Source of the DNA: CAJBVW01 sp964457335 | GTDB lineage: Bacteria > Myxococcota_A > UBA796 > SXON01 | DNA: 64,000 bases | NCBI GenBank assembly: GCA_964457335.1 | Contig: CAYWGD010000013.1 | Span: 35,857 to 99,856 of the forward strand | Direction: 5' to 3' | In this document: one piece after another, positions 53,309 through 62,092 of the stretch | Position numbering within the stretch: position 1 is the stretch's first letter | How the letters are laid out: each line of letters starts with the position of its first letter | The notes under the pieces: generated by a model | Databases searched by the model: none | What the model saw: only the letters and a program-made list of their open reading frames with translations | Told to the model about the DNA's origin: nothing | Made by a program: the position numbers and the translations under genes

Positions 53309-54733
53309 TCAGCGTGCGTCGATCCGCGGCAATACGAAGCGGAAGCGTGTATCACCGGGGCGGCTCTCGACCTCGACGCGGCCGCCGTGCGCCTCGGCGA
53401 CCGCCCGCACGAGCGCGAGGCCGAGGCCCGTGCCGCCCTTGGCGCGGTCCGTGGTGAAGAAGCGGTCGAAGACGCGCGGGAGGTTGGCGGGGGAGATGCC
53501 GGGACCGTCGTCGGTCACGTCGACGCCCGTCCACCGGGCGTCCGACCAGCTCGTCACGCGCACCCGCACGTCCGGGCCGCCGTGGCGGAGCGCGTTCTCC
53601 ACGAGGTTGCCAACGGCGGACTCGACCTGCTCGCGGCTCACGTCCACGCGGGCGCCGGTGCCCTCCCGGGTCACGCCGGGGTGGCGTGCGACGATGTCCG
53701 CGACGAGGTCGTCGAGCGCCACGACGCCGCGGGCGCCGCCCTCCTCGGCCCGGGCGAGCCGCAGCAGGCCGCCGACGAGCCGCGAGAGGCGGTCGAGGTC
53801 CGCGAGCGCGTTGTCGAGGAAGCGGGTGCGCTGCGCGGGCGGCATCTCGTCGTCGTCCCGGAGGAGCTCGACGGTGCCGCGGAGCGAGGAGACGGGCGTC
53901 TTGAACTCATGTGACACATTGCCCGCGAACTCCGAGATGTATCGGAGCCGCTGCTTCAGGCGCGCGCTCATGGTCCCCATGGCGGCGGCGAGCGCGCGGG
54001 CCTCGGCCACGCTGGAGCGGCTCGCCGGCTCGAGCGCCAGGAGCGCGGCGTCGGAGCCCGCGGCGATGCCGTGGCTCGCCTGGGCCAGGGCGCGGAGCGA
54101 GCGCGACAGGATGCGGCCCGCCCCGAACGCGAGCCCGACGGTGCCCACCAGCGCGACGAGCACCCCGACCGAGAGCCGCGGCGCCATCTGGTAGAAGGCC
54201 TGGAGCTCCTCGCGCGGCGTGCGCGAGAGCACGACGGCGCCCGCGACCTCCCCGCGGCGCATCACGGGCACGGCCACGAACACGCGCACGTCGGCGTGGC
54301 GGCTAGGGCCGGCGAGCGAAGTGCGCGTCTTCGCGGGCGCCCGCTCCCGCGCCTTGATCGCGATGCCGGTGGCGCCGGTGAGCGCCGTGGCGACCTCGGG
54401 GTCGTCGGCGATGTCCTCGCCGGAGGCGCCGCCGCTCGACGCGACGACACGCCCGGATGTGTCGGTCACGCGGAAACCGGCCAGGGTGGCTTGTTTCGCG
54501 CGTATCAGCAGCGGGTCGAGGTCGAGCGCGTGCAGCTCCCGGCCGGTGTCGGCCATGCGCGTCTCGATGTGCAGCGCGAGCAGCGCGGCCTGGTGCTCCA
54601 GGTCCTCGCGCGTCTGGCCGCGGAGGTCGTTGGCGAGCGCGCCGGTCGCGACCAGCGCCGCCACCGGGAGCGTGAACACCACGAGGTGAGACAACACGAG
54701 CCACGTACGCAGCGACAACACGAGCCGACGCAT
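53309..54733 (-). CDS. Sensor histidine kinase
   Basis: 474 aa. Two membrane helices (about 12-33 and 180-205) enclose a ~145-residue periplasmic sensor domain (CreC/PhoR-like: FRVTDTSGRVVASSGG). HAMP-like segment follows, then dimerisation helix with His275 in NVSHEFKTPVSSLRG, and the ATPase lid motifs: N-box VGNLVENALRHGG, G1 DVTDDGPGIS, F-box VFDRFFTTDRAKG, G2 GTGLGLALVRAVA. Complete, so it is expected to autophosphorylate. The start lies three bases after the response-regulator stop. The order regulator-kinase behind membrane proteins resembles CreBC-CreD-like operons. Some codons use rare T/A-ending triplets around NVSH. Confidence 0.95.
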   Translation of the reverse strand: MRRLVLSLRTWLVLSHLVVFTLPVAALVATGALANDLRGQTREDLEHQAALLALHIETRMADTGRELHALDLDPLLIRAKQATLAGFRVTDTSGRVVASSGGASGEDIADDPEVATALTGATGIAIKARERAPAKTRTSLAGPSRHADVRVFVAVPVMRRGEVAGAVVLSRTPREELQAFYQMAPRLSVGVLVALVGTVGLAFGAGRILSRSLRALAQASHGIAAGSDAALLALEPASRSSVAEARALAAAMGTMSARLKQRLRYISEFAGNVSHEFKTPVSSLRGTVELLRDDDEMPPAQRTRFLDNALADLDRLSRLVGGLLRLARAEEGGARGVVALDDLVADIVARHPGVTREGTGARVDVSREQVESAVGNLVENALRHGGPDVRVRVTSWSDARWTGVDVTDDGPGISPANLPRVFDRFFTTDRAKGGTGLGLALVRAVAEAHGGRVEVESRPGDTRFRFVLPRIDAR

Positions 54734-54736
54734 GTG

Positions 54737-55417
54737 TCAGCCCTGGCGCAAGCGGTAGCCGAGGCCGTGCACCGTCTCGACCGGGTCGAGCCCGACCTCG
54801 CGGAACTTCTGGCGGATGCGGCGCACGTGGGAGTCGAGCGTGCGCTCGGAGACGTGGTGGTGCTCGCCGTAGGCGCGCTCCACGAGCTCGTCGCGGGTGT
54901 AGACCTTGCCCGGGCGGCTCATGAGCACGCGCAGGAGGCTGAACTCCGTGACCGTGAGCACCACCTCCTGGGCGCCGGCCCAGGCGCGGTGCTCGTCGAG
55001 GTCGAGGCGGAGCGTGCCGACGGCGAGCGCGCGCGGCTTCTCGGCGGGCGGCTCGGGGGTGGCGCGGCGGAGCACCGCCTTCACGCGTGCCACGAGCTCG
55101 CGCGTGGAGAAGGGCTTGGTGAGGTAGTCGTCCGCGCCGAGCTCGAGCCCGAGCACCCGATCGAGCTCCTCGTCCCGCGAGGAGAGGAACACGATCGGGA
55201 CGCGGCTCGTCTTGCGGAGCTCACGGCAGGTGTCGATGCCGTCGAGCTCGGGCATGACCACGTCGAGCACCACGAGGTCGACCGGGGCCTGGGCGAACGC
55301 CCGGAGCGCCTCGGCGCCGTTGGGGGCCTCCCGCACGGTGTAGCCCTGGCGGGCGAGCGCGTAGCGGACGACCTCGCGGAGGTTCGGATCGTCGTCGACG
55401 ACGAGGATGGTGCTCAT
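54737..55417 (-). CDS. OmpR/PhoB-type response regulator
   Basis: 226 aa from ATG at 55417; a longer frame upstream lacks homologous sequence. Receiver domain: Asp8/9/10 (VVDDD), phospho-acceptor Asp52 in DLVVLDVVMPELDG, Lys101 in YLTKPFS. C-terminal winged-helix with LTVTEFSLLRVLMSRPGKVY, RTLDSHVRRIRQKF and TVHGLGYRL, typical of OmpR/PhoB activators. Partner is the kinase three bases downstream. Regulon unknown; the three membrane-protein genes in front may be targets as well as operon mates. Confidence 0.95.
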   Translation of the reverse strand: MSTILVVDDDPNLREVVRYALARQGYTVREAPNGAEALRAFAQAPVDLVVLDVVMPELDGIDTCRELRKTSRVPIVFLSSRDEELDRVLGLELGADDYLTKPFSTRELVARVKAVLRRATPEPPAEKPRALAVGTLRLDLDEHRAWAGAQEVVLTVTEFSLLRVLMSRPGKVYTRDELVERAYGEHHHVSERTLDSHVRRIRQKFREVGLDPVETVHGLGYRLRQG

Positions 55418-55439
55418 GGCGCCTCGGAGGGTAGCACCG

Positions 55440-55982
55440 TCACGCAAGGCTGATCTCCTCGATGGCGCGCACCCGCGCGCCCAGCTCGCGCATGCGCTCG
55501 CGGACGGGCACGGTGTCCCCGGCGAGCGCCACGAGCCCCACCTGCACGCGCAGCTGCACGACGCCGCGCAGCACGGCCTCGACCTCGTCGGCCGCGAAAC
55601 CGCGCGCCCGGTCGAGCTGGCCGGCGAGCGGGTCGCCGCGCAACGCCTCCTCGGCGAGGAGGCGGTCGACCATCGCGATGCGCCCGTCGGCGCGGCGGAG
55701 GGCCTGCTCGAGCGATTGGAGCTCCTCGGTGGTGACGACGCCGGCGGTCGCGGGGTCGGCGAGCGCGGCGCGGAGCGCGGTGAAACATGTGTCGATACGT
55801 GTCGCGAAGGGGCCGGTCGAAGCCGGGGAGTCGCCGAGGAGCGGGAGGAGGACCGGCCACGCGGCGAGCGCCGCGAGGGCGGTGGCGGGGGCCTGGCCGC
55901 GCCGGGACAGGGCCATGCCGGTGAGCCCGCCGACCACGAGCCACCCCGCGAGGAGCAGGAGCGTCGCGGTGGTGGCGCTCAT
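55440..55982 (-). CDS. Hypothetical membrane protein (operon with two-component system)
   Basis: 180 aa from ATG at 55982, overlapping the preceding TGA by 4 bases. Two N-terminal hydrophobic stretches (residues 5-22 and 33-48) and a helical cytoplasmic part (TTEELQSLEQALRRADGRIA, QLRVQVGLVALAGDTVPVRE) that could be coiled coil. Only 22 bases before the response regulator. No family recognised; may act as an accessory to the sensor kinase. Confidence 0.65.
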   Translation of the reverse strand: MSATTATLLLLAGWLVVGGLTGMALSRRGQAPATALAALAAWPVLLPLLGDSPASTGPFATRIDTCFTALRAALADPATAGVVTTEELQSLEQALRRADGRIAMVDRLLAEEALRGDPLAGQLDRARGFAADEVEAVLRGVVQLRVQVGLVALAGDTVPVRERMRELGARVRAIEEISLA

Positions 55983-56698
55983 TCCTGCACCCGCGGCGAG
56001 AGCAGGCCGTCGCGGCCGGCCTCCCAGTCGCCGTACACCCCCACCGAGGAGGCGGCGGTGTGGCCGAGGCTCGAGAGGATGTCGCCTTCGACGGGCCGGA
56101 AGAGCGCGACCGCCGTGGTGGGGCGCGCGACGAAGGGCCGCAGGAGCCAGCCCGTCTGCGCGAGGAGGAGCCCGACGAGCAGGAGCGAGCCGCCGGCGGC
56201 GATCCAGCGGCGGTGCCCGCCCCGGGGGATCGCGCGGGCGATGGCGGCGAGGCCCGGGAGCCCCGCGAGCACGACCATCGCAGCGAAGAGCAGGACCGAG
56301 GCGTGGTAGTCGGCCTCGACGGAGTAGGGGAGCCAGAGCACCGGGGCCAGCGCGGAGGCGAGCACGCCGGCGCGGGCCATGCCGGCGAGCGCGGCGAGGG
56401 CGAGGCGGCGGTAGGGCACGTCGACCTCGCAGGCGCGCCAGGCCGCGTGGATGGCGGGCAGGGCGAGCAGCGGGGGCACCCAGAGGAGGAGGGGCAGCTT
56501 CAGGGCGGCGTAGAGCACCTGCTCGCCGCCGCGGTAGCTGCCGACGACGGCGCCGAACAAGGCGGCGCCGGCCCCGCTGATGCCGAGGAGGCGCGGGGCG
56601 AGCCAGCCGAGGTCGGCGGGCTCGTCGTGGGCGTCGACGACGGCGATGGGATCGCGGAGGACCTGGCTGGTGAGCGTGAGGAGGGAGGGGCGGGTCAT
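55979..56698 (-). CDS. Hypothetical polytopic membrane protein (Yip1-like)
   Basis: 239 aa; ATG at 56698 with a CCGGAG site. About five helices (residues ~38-55, 60-83, 98-118, 131-155, 163-185). N-terminal TSQVLRDPIAVVDAHDEPAD is a motif reminiscent of the entry of Yip1-type bacterial membrane proteins, where a short helix precedes the membrane core. No catalytic residue. Coupled with the next gene by ATGA. Role unknown. Paralog-like with the 197-aa protein upstream. Confidence 0.6.
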   Translation of the reverse strand: MTRPSLLTLTSQVLRDPIAVVDAHDEPADLGWLAPRLLGISGAGAALFGAVVGSYRGGEQVLYAALKLPLLLWVPPLLALPAIHAAWRACEVDVPYRRLALAALAGMARAGVLASALAPVLWLPYSVEADYHASVLLFAAMVVLAGLPGLAAIARAIPRGGHRRWIAAGGSLLLVGLLLAQTGWLLRPFVARPTTAVALFRPVEGDILSSLGHTAASSVGVYGDWEAGRDGLLSPRVQE

Positions 56699-56717
56699 GG
56701 GGGCTCCGGGATGCGTA

Positions 56718-56772
56718 GGTGTCAATCAGCAATTCCTGACACCGTAGGTGTCAATCATCAATTCCTGACACC
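56718..56772. repeat. Tandem palindromic repeat (two 26-base units, 29-base period)
   Basis: Each unit is GGTGTCA, 12 bases, TGACACC: a 7-base inverted repeat around a spacer with AATTCC. Units at 56718-56743 and 56747-56772 differ at one spacer base. The stop of the 197-aa gene lies inside the second unit. Unusually AT-rich. Likely a REP-type dispersed element acting as mRNA hairpin between two genes of the operon. Confidence 0.75.
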
Positions 56773-57351
56773 CTCGAAAAGCACGCCGACGCCGAGGCGG
56801 GCGCCGATGAGGAAGGCGAGGGCGGACCAGCCGAAGGCGAGGACCGACATCTTCCCGACGGCCCAGACCTGCGGGTTGGCGGCGCGCTCGGCGGCGACGA
56901 GGTGCCGGATGGCGAGGGAGAAGCCGAGCCCGGCGAGCCCGAGCAGGAACGCGCAGAGGAGCAGCGGCGCGAGCCCGCTCGTGGCGCGGAAGAGGAGCAG
57001 CGTGGGGACGAGGCCGAGCGCGAGGTCGCCGACGCGGGCGAAGGGGCGGGTGATCGCGGCGAGCAGCGCCTGAGGGGCGGCGCGGAGCGAGAGGAAGGGG
57101 TGCGCGACGAGGAGCGCCGGCACGGTCAGGACGAGCGCCCCGGCCGCCGAGACGAGCCCCACGGGCGCGCGGCTCACGCCGGCGGCGTCGCCGCCCATCG
57201 CGGCCACGAGCCCGAGGAGCCCGAAGCCGAGCAGCGCCCGGCCGAACGCGAGGGCCGAGGGGAGCGCCGGGGCCTCGGGGCGCGGGGAGTCGGCGAGCGG
57301 GGCGTCGAGCGGGTGCAGGGCGGCGTCGGGGAGGGTGAGCGGGACGGACAT
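56758..57351 (-). CDS. Hypothetical polytopic membrane protein
   Basis: 197 aa; five hydrophobic segments (about 35-52, 66-84, 105-125, 128-146, 168-190). N-terminal ~30 residues are Pro/Ala/Asp-rich and cytoplasmic. C-terminal residues after the last helix are few; the stop TGA is inside a palindromic repeat, so the last codons (GVRN) may have been altered by insertion of that repeat. Similar in character to the 239-aa gene following. No family assignment. Confidence 0.6.
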   Translation of the reverse strand: MSVPLTLPDAALHPLDAPLADSPRPEAPALPSALAFGRALLGFGLLGLVAAMGGDAAGVSRAPVGLVSAAGALVLTVPALLVAHPFLSLRAAPQALLAAITRPFARVGDLALGLVPTLLLFRATSGLAPLLLCAFLLGLAGLGFSLAIRHLVAAERAANPQVWAVGKMSVLAFGWSALAFLIGARLGVGVLFEGVRN

Positions 57352-57515
57352 TCGAACCTCGGGGAGACGCCTCCACCGTAGGTCGCCGGTCGGGCGCGCC
57401 CGGGGCGGGCCCGTGGCGGTCCCGCGCGCCGTTCGTGCAAACCGTGTGCAACGCCCGCCACCACCGGCCGCCGGAGCGGTTGCGCCGCCCGACCCCCCGA
57501 CCTACCTTGCGCGGC

Positions 57516-59429
57516 ATGAAGCTCACCGGCCGCATCCTCTTCCTCACGGACGACGCCGAGCCCATCCGGCGCCAGCTTTCGGGGGAGGACCTCGATCTTT
57601 CGTCCGCGCCGCTCCACTACGGCGTCAACACCGACCTCATGATCAGCGGCGCCGCCTGCACGCTCGGGTACACGGGCGAGATCCTCGGCCCGTGGTTCCT
57701 GGAGAAGTTCAAGGAGGTCGTCGAGAAGGACGGCGTCGTGAGCGGCGGCTTCCAGGTGATCGTGGGCGGCGACGCCTACGGCAGCGGCTCCAGCCGCGAG
57801 GTGGCGGTCGTCGCGCACCAGGGCGCGGGCATCCAGCTCGTGGTCGCGAAGAGCTTCCAGCGGATCTTCCAGGAGAACATGGTGTACGGCGGCATGCCGT
57901 TCACCACGGACTTCGACGTGCTGCGTCGCCTCCGTGCCGGCGAGGACGTCGACGTGCGCGGGTTCTTCGCGGCGCTCCCGGACTTCTTCCGGGCCGTGGC
58001 GGAGAACGGCGGGCTCCTGGAGTACGGCAAGAAGCTCCTCGCCGGCACGATCGCGCCGACCTACGACACCGCGCCGGCCGCGCGGCCGCTCAACGCGGTC
58101 GAGAAGATCATCGCCAACAAGGTGTGGACCGGCCCTGAGAGCACCGGCGTCGCGGACGTGAAGCCGGGCGACCAGGTGCTCTGCCGCGCGGGCTTCCGCG
58201 GCGTGCACGAGTACACGGCCGGGATGGTCGTGGCCCTCTACAAGGAGGCGTTCGGCGACGCCCCGATGACCGACCCCGACCTCATCGCGGCGTTCGAGGA
58301 CCACTTCGTCCTCATCGACGAGCCGAGCGTGCCGCAGAACGTGAAGAAGGCGCGCCTCGCCCCGGCGCAGCAGCTCACGCGCGAGATGGTCGACGCCTGC
58401 GAGCTCTACGGCATCCGCCTCCACGGGCCGAACCGCCCGTTCCACCCGGGCGTGTGTCACCGCATCGTCGTCGAGGACTACGCGCTCCCCGGCACGATCG
58501 TGGTGCTCACCGACTCCCACACGCCCACCGCCGGCGTGCTCAACGCCTTCGCCTTCGGCGTCGGCTCGACGGCCATGGCCTTCGCGTTCCGGACCGGGCT
58601 CATCCCCGTGACCGTGCCCAAGGTCGTGCGCGTGGTCGTGAAGGGGCAGGCCACCGGCGGACTCTCGCCGAAGGACCTCATCCTCCACCTCATCGGCGAC
58701 CCCTACTTCCGCGAGGAGCACTGGCGCTCCTCGCCGACGGACACCTGCGTCGTCGAGTTCGGCGGCCCGGGGCTCGAGCAGTGGAACGTCGACGAGCTCT
58801 CCGTGCTCACGAACATGACCGTCGAAGGCGGGCTCATGACGGGCGTGGTGGAGCCGTGCAAGCCGATCGTCGACTTCCTCAAGGAGCGCCGCGGCATCGA
58901 CGTGACCGACCAGCTCGTGCACCCCGACGCGGACGCCACCTACGAGCGCGTCATCGAGATCGACCTCGCCGACGTGCCGCTCACCGTCGCGACGCCCGGC
59001 GACTCGCGCAACCGCCTCCCGCTCGACGAGGTGGCCGGCACCCCCATCCACAACGTCGTCATCGCGAGCTGCACGGGTGGCTCCCTCGCGGACCTCCGCG
59101 CCGCCGCCGACGTGCTGCGCGGCCGCAAGATCGCCGACGGCGTGCGCGTCACGGTCACGCCGTCGAGCCACGACGTGGCGGCCGCCGCCGAACGCGAGGG
59201 CCTCCTCGCGATGTTCCGCGAGCTCGGCGCCGTCGTGTCGCCGGCCGGCTGCGGCTCGTGTATCGGCAACGGCCCCGGCATCCCGCTCCCCGGCGAGACG
59301 ACCGCGAGCACCACGAACCGCAACTTCGACCGCCGCATGGGCGCGCCCGGCCCGGTCTACCTCGTGAGCCCGGCCGTGGCCGCCGCGAGCGCGGTCACGG
59401 GGACGCTGGTCGATCCCCGGCGGTTGTAG
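57516..59429 (+). CDS. Single-chain aconitase-family hydro-lyase, swivel domain first
   Basis: 637 aa. Residues 1-~190 are the small-subunit (LeuD-like) swivel domain with GDAYGSGSSREVAVVAHQGA and RIFQENMVYGGM; residues ~190-637 are the large-subunit (LeuC-like) catalytic domain with DSHTPTAGVLNAFAFGVGS, CTGGSLADL (Cys519) and CGSCIGNGPG (Cys579, Cys582), the three ligands of the 4Fe-4S cluster. The order is the reverse of mitochondrial aconitase and so a permuted fusion, known in Myxococcota. Could act on citrate, homocitrate or isopropylmalate; the sequence does not decide. No neighbouring leucine or lysine genes. Ends in the copy-3 terminator. Divergent from the membrane-protein operon. 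Confidence 0.9.
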   Translation: MKLTGRILFLTDDAEPIRRQLSGEDLDLSSAPLHYGVNTDLMISGAACTLGYTGEILGPWFLEKFKEVVEKDGVVSGGFQVIVGGDAYGSGSSREVAVVAHQGAGIQLVVAKSFQRIFQENMVYGGMPFTTDFDVLRRLRAGEDVDVRGFFAALPDFFRAVAENGGLLEYGKKLLAGTIAPTYDTAPAARPLNAVEKIIANKVWTGPESTGVADVKPGDQVLCRAGFRGVHEYTAGMVVALYKEAFGDAPMTDPDLIAAFEDHFVLIDEPSVPQNVKKARLAPAQQLTREMVDACELYGIRLHGPNRPFHPGVCHRIVVEDYALPGTIVVLTDSHTPTAGVLNAFAFGVGSTAMAFAFRTGLIPVTVPKVVRVVVKGQATGGLSPKDLILHLIGDPYFREEHWRSSPTDTCVVEFGGPGLEQWNVDELSVLTNMTVEGGLMTGVVEPCKPIVDFLKERRGIDVTDQLVHPDADATYERVIEIDLADVPLTVATPGDSRNRLPLDEVAGTPIHNVVIASCTGGSLADLRAAADVLRGRKIADGVRVTVTPSSHDVAAAAEREGLLAMFRELGAVVSPAGCGSCIGNGPGIPLPGETTASTTNRNFDRRMGAPGPVYLVSPAVAAASAVTGTLVDPRRL

Positions 59430-59440
59430 GTCGGGAAGCT

Positions 59441-59479
59441 CTTGGGGCGGGGGGGCGCGGCCCCCCCGCAACGCCCCCC
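59441..59479. terminator. GC hairpin between convergent genes (copy 3)
   Basis: CTTGGGGCGGGGGGGC then GCGG and CCCCCCCGCAACGCCC: nearly identical to the block at 4892 and in the same orientation. Between the aconitase stop (59429) and the end of the next minus-strand gene (59529). Confidence 0.65.
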
Positions 59480-59528
59480 GCCCTCTCGTGGCGACGGGCC
59501 CTCGCGACTGCGTCGGCGATCCGGGCGG

Positions 59529-60119
59529 CTACCCGGTCGGCCCGGCCGCGTGGATCGCCGCCATGACCGGGCCCATCGCGCGGCGGGACGTGGCCGCGTC
59601 GACGTCGGTGCGGCCGCCGTAGGCCTGCAGCGCGGCCTGGCGCGCCGGCTCCAGCGCCGCCTCGGGCACGAGCCCGAGCGTGCCCTCGAGCTCCAGCCGG
59701 CCCCCGCGCTCGATCACGAGCGCGAAGAGCCACGCGCCGGCCTCGATGTGGTGGGTGCCGGCCTTCTCGTGCACGAACACATCCCGCTCCGAGACGAGGT
59801 CGCGCAGGTGGAAGCCCCGGTCGTGCTCGACCTCGAGGACCTGGAAGAGCCCGAAACGCGCGCCCCGCCATGCCGCGAGCGCCTCGCGCTGGGCACGCGG
59901 CAGGTTCGGGTGGGCGGCGGCGTAGCGCTCGAAGAGCGCGGTCCCGTCGGCGTCGGGCAGCTGCATCGCGAACACGATCGCGCCGTGCGCGGCCTCCTCG
60001 GTGCGCGGGTCGTCGCCGAAGAAGAGGTCGACGCCCGCGCGGAGCACCTTCGGGTGCGTGCGGGCCGCCCAGGCGAAGAGGGCGTCGCGGGTCTGCTGGA
60101 AGACGTTCAGGCTGCTCAT
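59529..60119 (-). CDS. Hypothetical soluble protein
   Basis: 196 aa; no signal peptide or helix. The N-terminal ~80 residues are helical (VFQQTRDALFAWAARTHPKV; LPRAQREALAAWRGAR), followed by a beta domain (FGLFQVLEVEHDRGFHLRDL, VSERDVFVHEKAGTHHIEAG, WLFALVIERGGRLELEGTL) resembling the middle part of SEC-C-type proteins but lacking the C-terminal zinc motif. No confident family. Separated by 36 bases from the next upstream gene's stop, same direction. Confidence 0.6.
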   Translation of the reverse strand: MSSLNVFQQTRDALFAWAARTHPKVLRAGVDLFFGDDPRTEEAAHGAIVFAMQLPDADGTALFERYAAAHPNLPRAQREALAAWRGARFGLFQVLEVEHDRGFHLRDLVSERDVFVHEKAGTHHIEAGAWLFALVIERGGRLELEGTLGLVPEAALEPARQAALQAYGGRTDVDAATSRRAMGPVMAAIHAAGPTG

Positions 60120-60155
60120 GCGGCGCCCGCTAACCCCGGCGCGCGCCGGGGGGGC

Positions 60156-61052
60156 CTACCCGGACAGCGCGATCACGCCCCAGGTCGCCGGGGTCTTGCA
60201 GCGCTTGCCGGGCTTGCCGTCCCCGTCCGTGACGTACAGGAGGCGCGTGGGATCCGCGGGGTCGCGGGCGATGCCCTCGGTGGACGCCGGGAGGTCGGCG
60301 AGCCGCTGGGGCGCGCTCCCGGGACCGGCGAGGCGCCACAAGCTGTGGCTGGAGGCGCCGTCGGCCACGCCGCCGGCGACGACGAGGAGGCCGCCGTCGT
60401 CGTCGATCGCGAGGTCGCGGATGCCCTGGCCGCCGAGCGGCACCTCGACGACCTGCTCGACGCGGCCGGTCTCGTCGGCCGCGAGGAGCAGCGCCGCGCC
60501 GCTCTCGGCCAACGGCCCGCGCAGCCCGAGCCAGAGCGTGCCGCCCTGCCACGCAGCGCCCTCGATGTTGAAGCCGCCGGCGTCGGGCGCCCGGCCCTTC
60601 GCGGCCACGCAGCGCGGGCAGGCGTCGAGCGCGAGGGTGCGGACCCGCCCGTCCGGGCCGAGGATGCGCTCGCGGGCCGGGCGCGCCTCGCCGTCCTTGT
60701 TCGTGCTGTGCGAGCCGACCACCCACCAGCCGCCGTCCACGAGCGCGATCGCCTCGATGTCGTCGATCTCGACGGGCAGCGCGACCGGGCCCTTCGGCGC
60801 GAGGTCGGGGCCGTAGGCGTGCAGGGCGTTCCCGTCCTCGTTGTCCGCGACGAGCCAGCCGCCTTGCCACGGGACGACGCTGCTCGCCTCGCACACCCCC
60901 GCGAGCACGCCCGTCGTGTCGCCGGGGGCGGCGCTGCCGGTCGGCGCGGGGGCGGCGCCGGCGGGCGTGGCCGCCGGCTTCGGGGCCTCGGAGGTGGAGG
61001 ACGCGCTCGGGCAGCCGCCGAGGGCCGCGAGGATCAGAAGCGGCCGGACCAT
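60156..61052 (-). CDS. DUF3616-like propeller lipoprotein
   Basis: 298 aa; signal with lipobox LAALGGC (Cys14), then a Pro/Ala/Thr-rich linker. The mature part is a propeller with the DUF3616 pattern: VCEASSVVPWQGGWLVADNE, DIEAIALVDGGWWVVGSHST, GGFNIEGAAWQGGTLWLGLR, GGQGIRDLAIDDDGG, STEGIARDPADP. DUF3616 proteins are esterase-like/phytase-related propellers with no proven reaction. ATG overlaps the end of the upstream gene by 19 bases, so coupled translation is likely. Cys pair in CPRCVAAKG inserted in one blade could bind metal. Confidence 0.8.
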   Translation of the reverse strand: MVRPLLILAALGGCPSASSTSEAPKPAATPAGAAPAPTGSAAPGDTTGVLAGVCEASSVVPWQGGWLVADNEDGNALHAYGPDLAPKGPVALPVEIDDIEAIALVDGGWWVVGSHSTNKDGEARPARERILGPDGRVRTLALDACPRCVAAKGRAPDAGGFNIEGAAWQGGTLWLGLRGPLAESGAALLLAADETGRVEQVVEVPLGGQGIRDLAIDDDGGLLVVAGGVADGASSHSLWRLAGPGSAPQRLADLPASTEGIARDPADPTRLLYVTDGDGKPGKRCKTPATWGVIALSG

Positions 61053-62092
61053 GTGAAGACGCCTCCACCTGGCACCGGTGTAACCATCGGGCCCTCGGCG
61101 CCCACGATCACGAGCACGACTCCGCCGGCGAGCAGCACGCCGCTGGCCGCGCCGACCGCGTAGGTGCGCATGTAGCGGGGGAGCACCACGTCGTCGTAGT
61201 AGGCATCCGCGGCGTCCCGGATGTCCGGGTTCTTGCGGGCGGCCTCCTGTTTCTTTTCGTAGGCGACCCCGGCGTTGGCGGCCTGGTCGTACAACCACGC
61301 CGTCGCCGCGCCGCCCACGGCGCCCACGCCGATGAGCGAGATCCCGGCGATGTCCTTGCCCGAGAGCCCACCCGAAGGCTTCTCGCCCTTCGACGCGCTC
61401 GGTTTCGAGGCCGACGAGGACTTCGACGCGGAGGACGAGGACTTCGAGGACGACGACGACGACTTCGACGAGGAGGCCGACGACTTCGAGGACGACGAGG
61501 ACGACGAGGACCGCGGCGCCTTGAACACGCCGCCCTCGCAGATCGTGAGGTAGTTGCCGGGCGGCGCGCCGTAGGCGTACCAGGAGCCCGCGTACTCGCC
61601 GCCCTCGCAGCGGATCTGGACGAAGTGGGAGCCCGGGATGACCGTGTCGCCCTCGCCGACCTCGCGCCCGTCGACGTAGATGACCGCCTCGCCCGGGTCC
61701 TCGGGGAGGCCGAGCTCGACGTCGCCCCGCGCGCGGACCTCGTCGCCGAGGGCGAGGAAGGTGTCGCGCTCCTGGGGGTCGCCGAGCAGGTCGGCCTCGG
61801 GCTGGAACGACGGGTCGACCGTGAGGGCCTGGCGCCAGGCGTCCATGGCGGCGGACTCGGGGCTCGCGCGCCAGTAGAGGACGCCGCGGTAGAAGAAGAG
61901 CCGCGCGATGTCCTGCGTCCCGAGCCGGGTGTCCTCGGAGGGGGCGGCCTCCTCGGCGCGGACGAGCAGATCGCGCGCGTCCTTGTACTCGCCGGCGAGC
62001 AGCGCGCCCTTCGCCTGGGAGAGGAGCTCGCGGTAGTCGGCGTCCTCCTCGGCGAAGGCGGAGGTGGCGAGGAGGGCGAGGGAGAGGAGCAT
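61034..62092 (-). CDS. Membrane-anchored protein with TPR-like, PEGA-like and Ser-rich regions
   Basis: 352 aa if it starts at ATG 62092, which overlaps the upstream TGA by one base (TGATG) and gives a clean signal peptide (LLSLALLATSAFA/EED); an ATG six codons earlier is possible. Residues ~15-110 helical TPR-like (YRELLSQAKGALLAGEYKDA), ~120-165 PEGA-like (GEAVIYVDGREVGEGDTVIP), then a ~50-residue run of Ser with Lys/Ala spacers, then a module with two helices and the ending GGGVFTWSGRF. That C-terminal module is paralogous to the one of the upstream gene. Low-complexity Ser tract is encoded by TCG/TCC repeats. Function unknown; envelope. Confidence 0.7.
   Translation of the reverse strand: MLLSLALLATSAFAEEDADYRELLSQAKGALLAGEYKDARDLLVRAEEAAPSEDTRLGTQDIARLFFYRGVLYWRASPESAAMDAWRQALTVDPSFQPEADLLGDPQERDTFLALGDEVRARGDVELGLPEDPGEAVIYVDGREVGEGDTVIPGSHFVQIRCEGGEYAGSWYAYGAPPGNYLTICEGGVFKAPRSSSSSSSSKSSASSSKSSSSSSKSSSSASKSSSASKPSASKGEKPSGGLSGKDIAGISLIGVGAVGGAATAWLYDQAANAGVAYEKKQEAARKNPDIRDAADAYYDDVVLPRYMRTYAVGAASGVLLAGGVVLVIVGAEGPMVTPVPGGGVFTWSGRF

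Noticed and set aside
61400..61520. Acidic plus-strand frame with Asp/Glu runs
   Set aside because: It is the complement of the poly-Ser tract of the minus-strand gene, which has signal peptide, domains and a coupled start.
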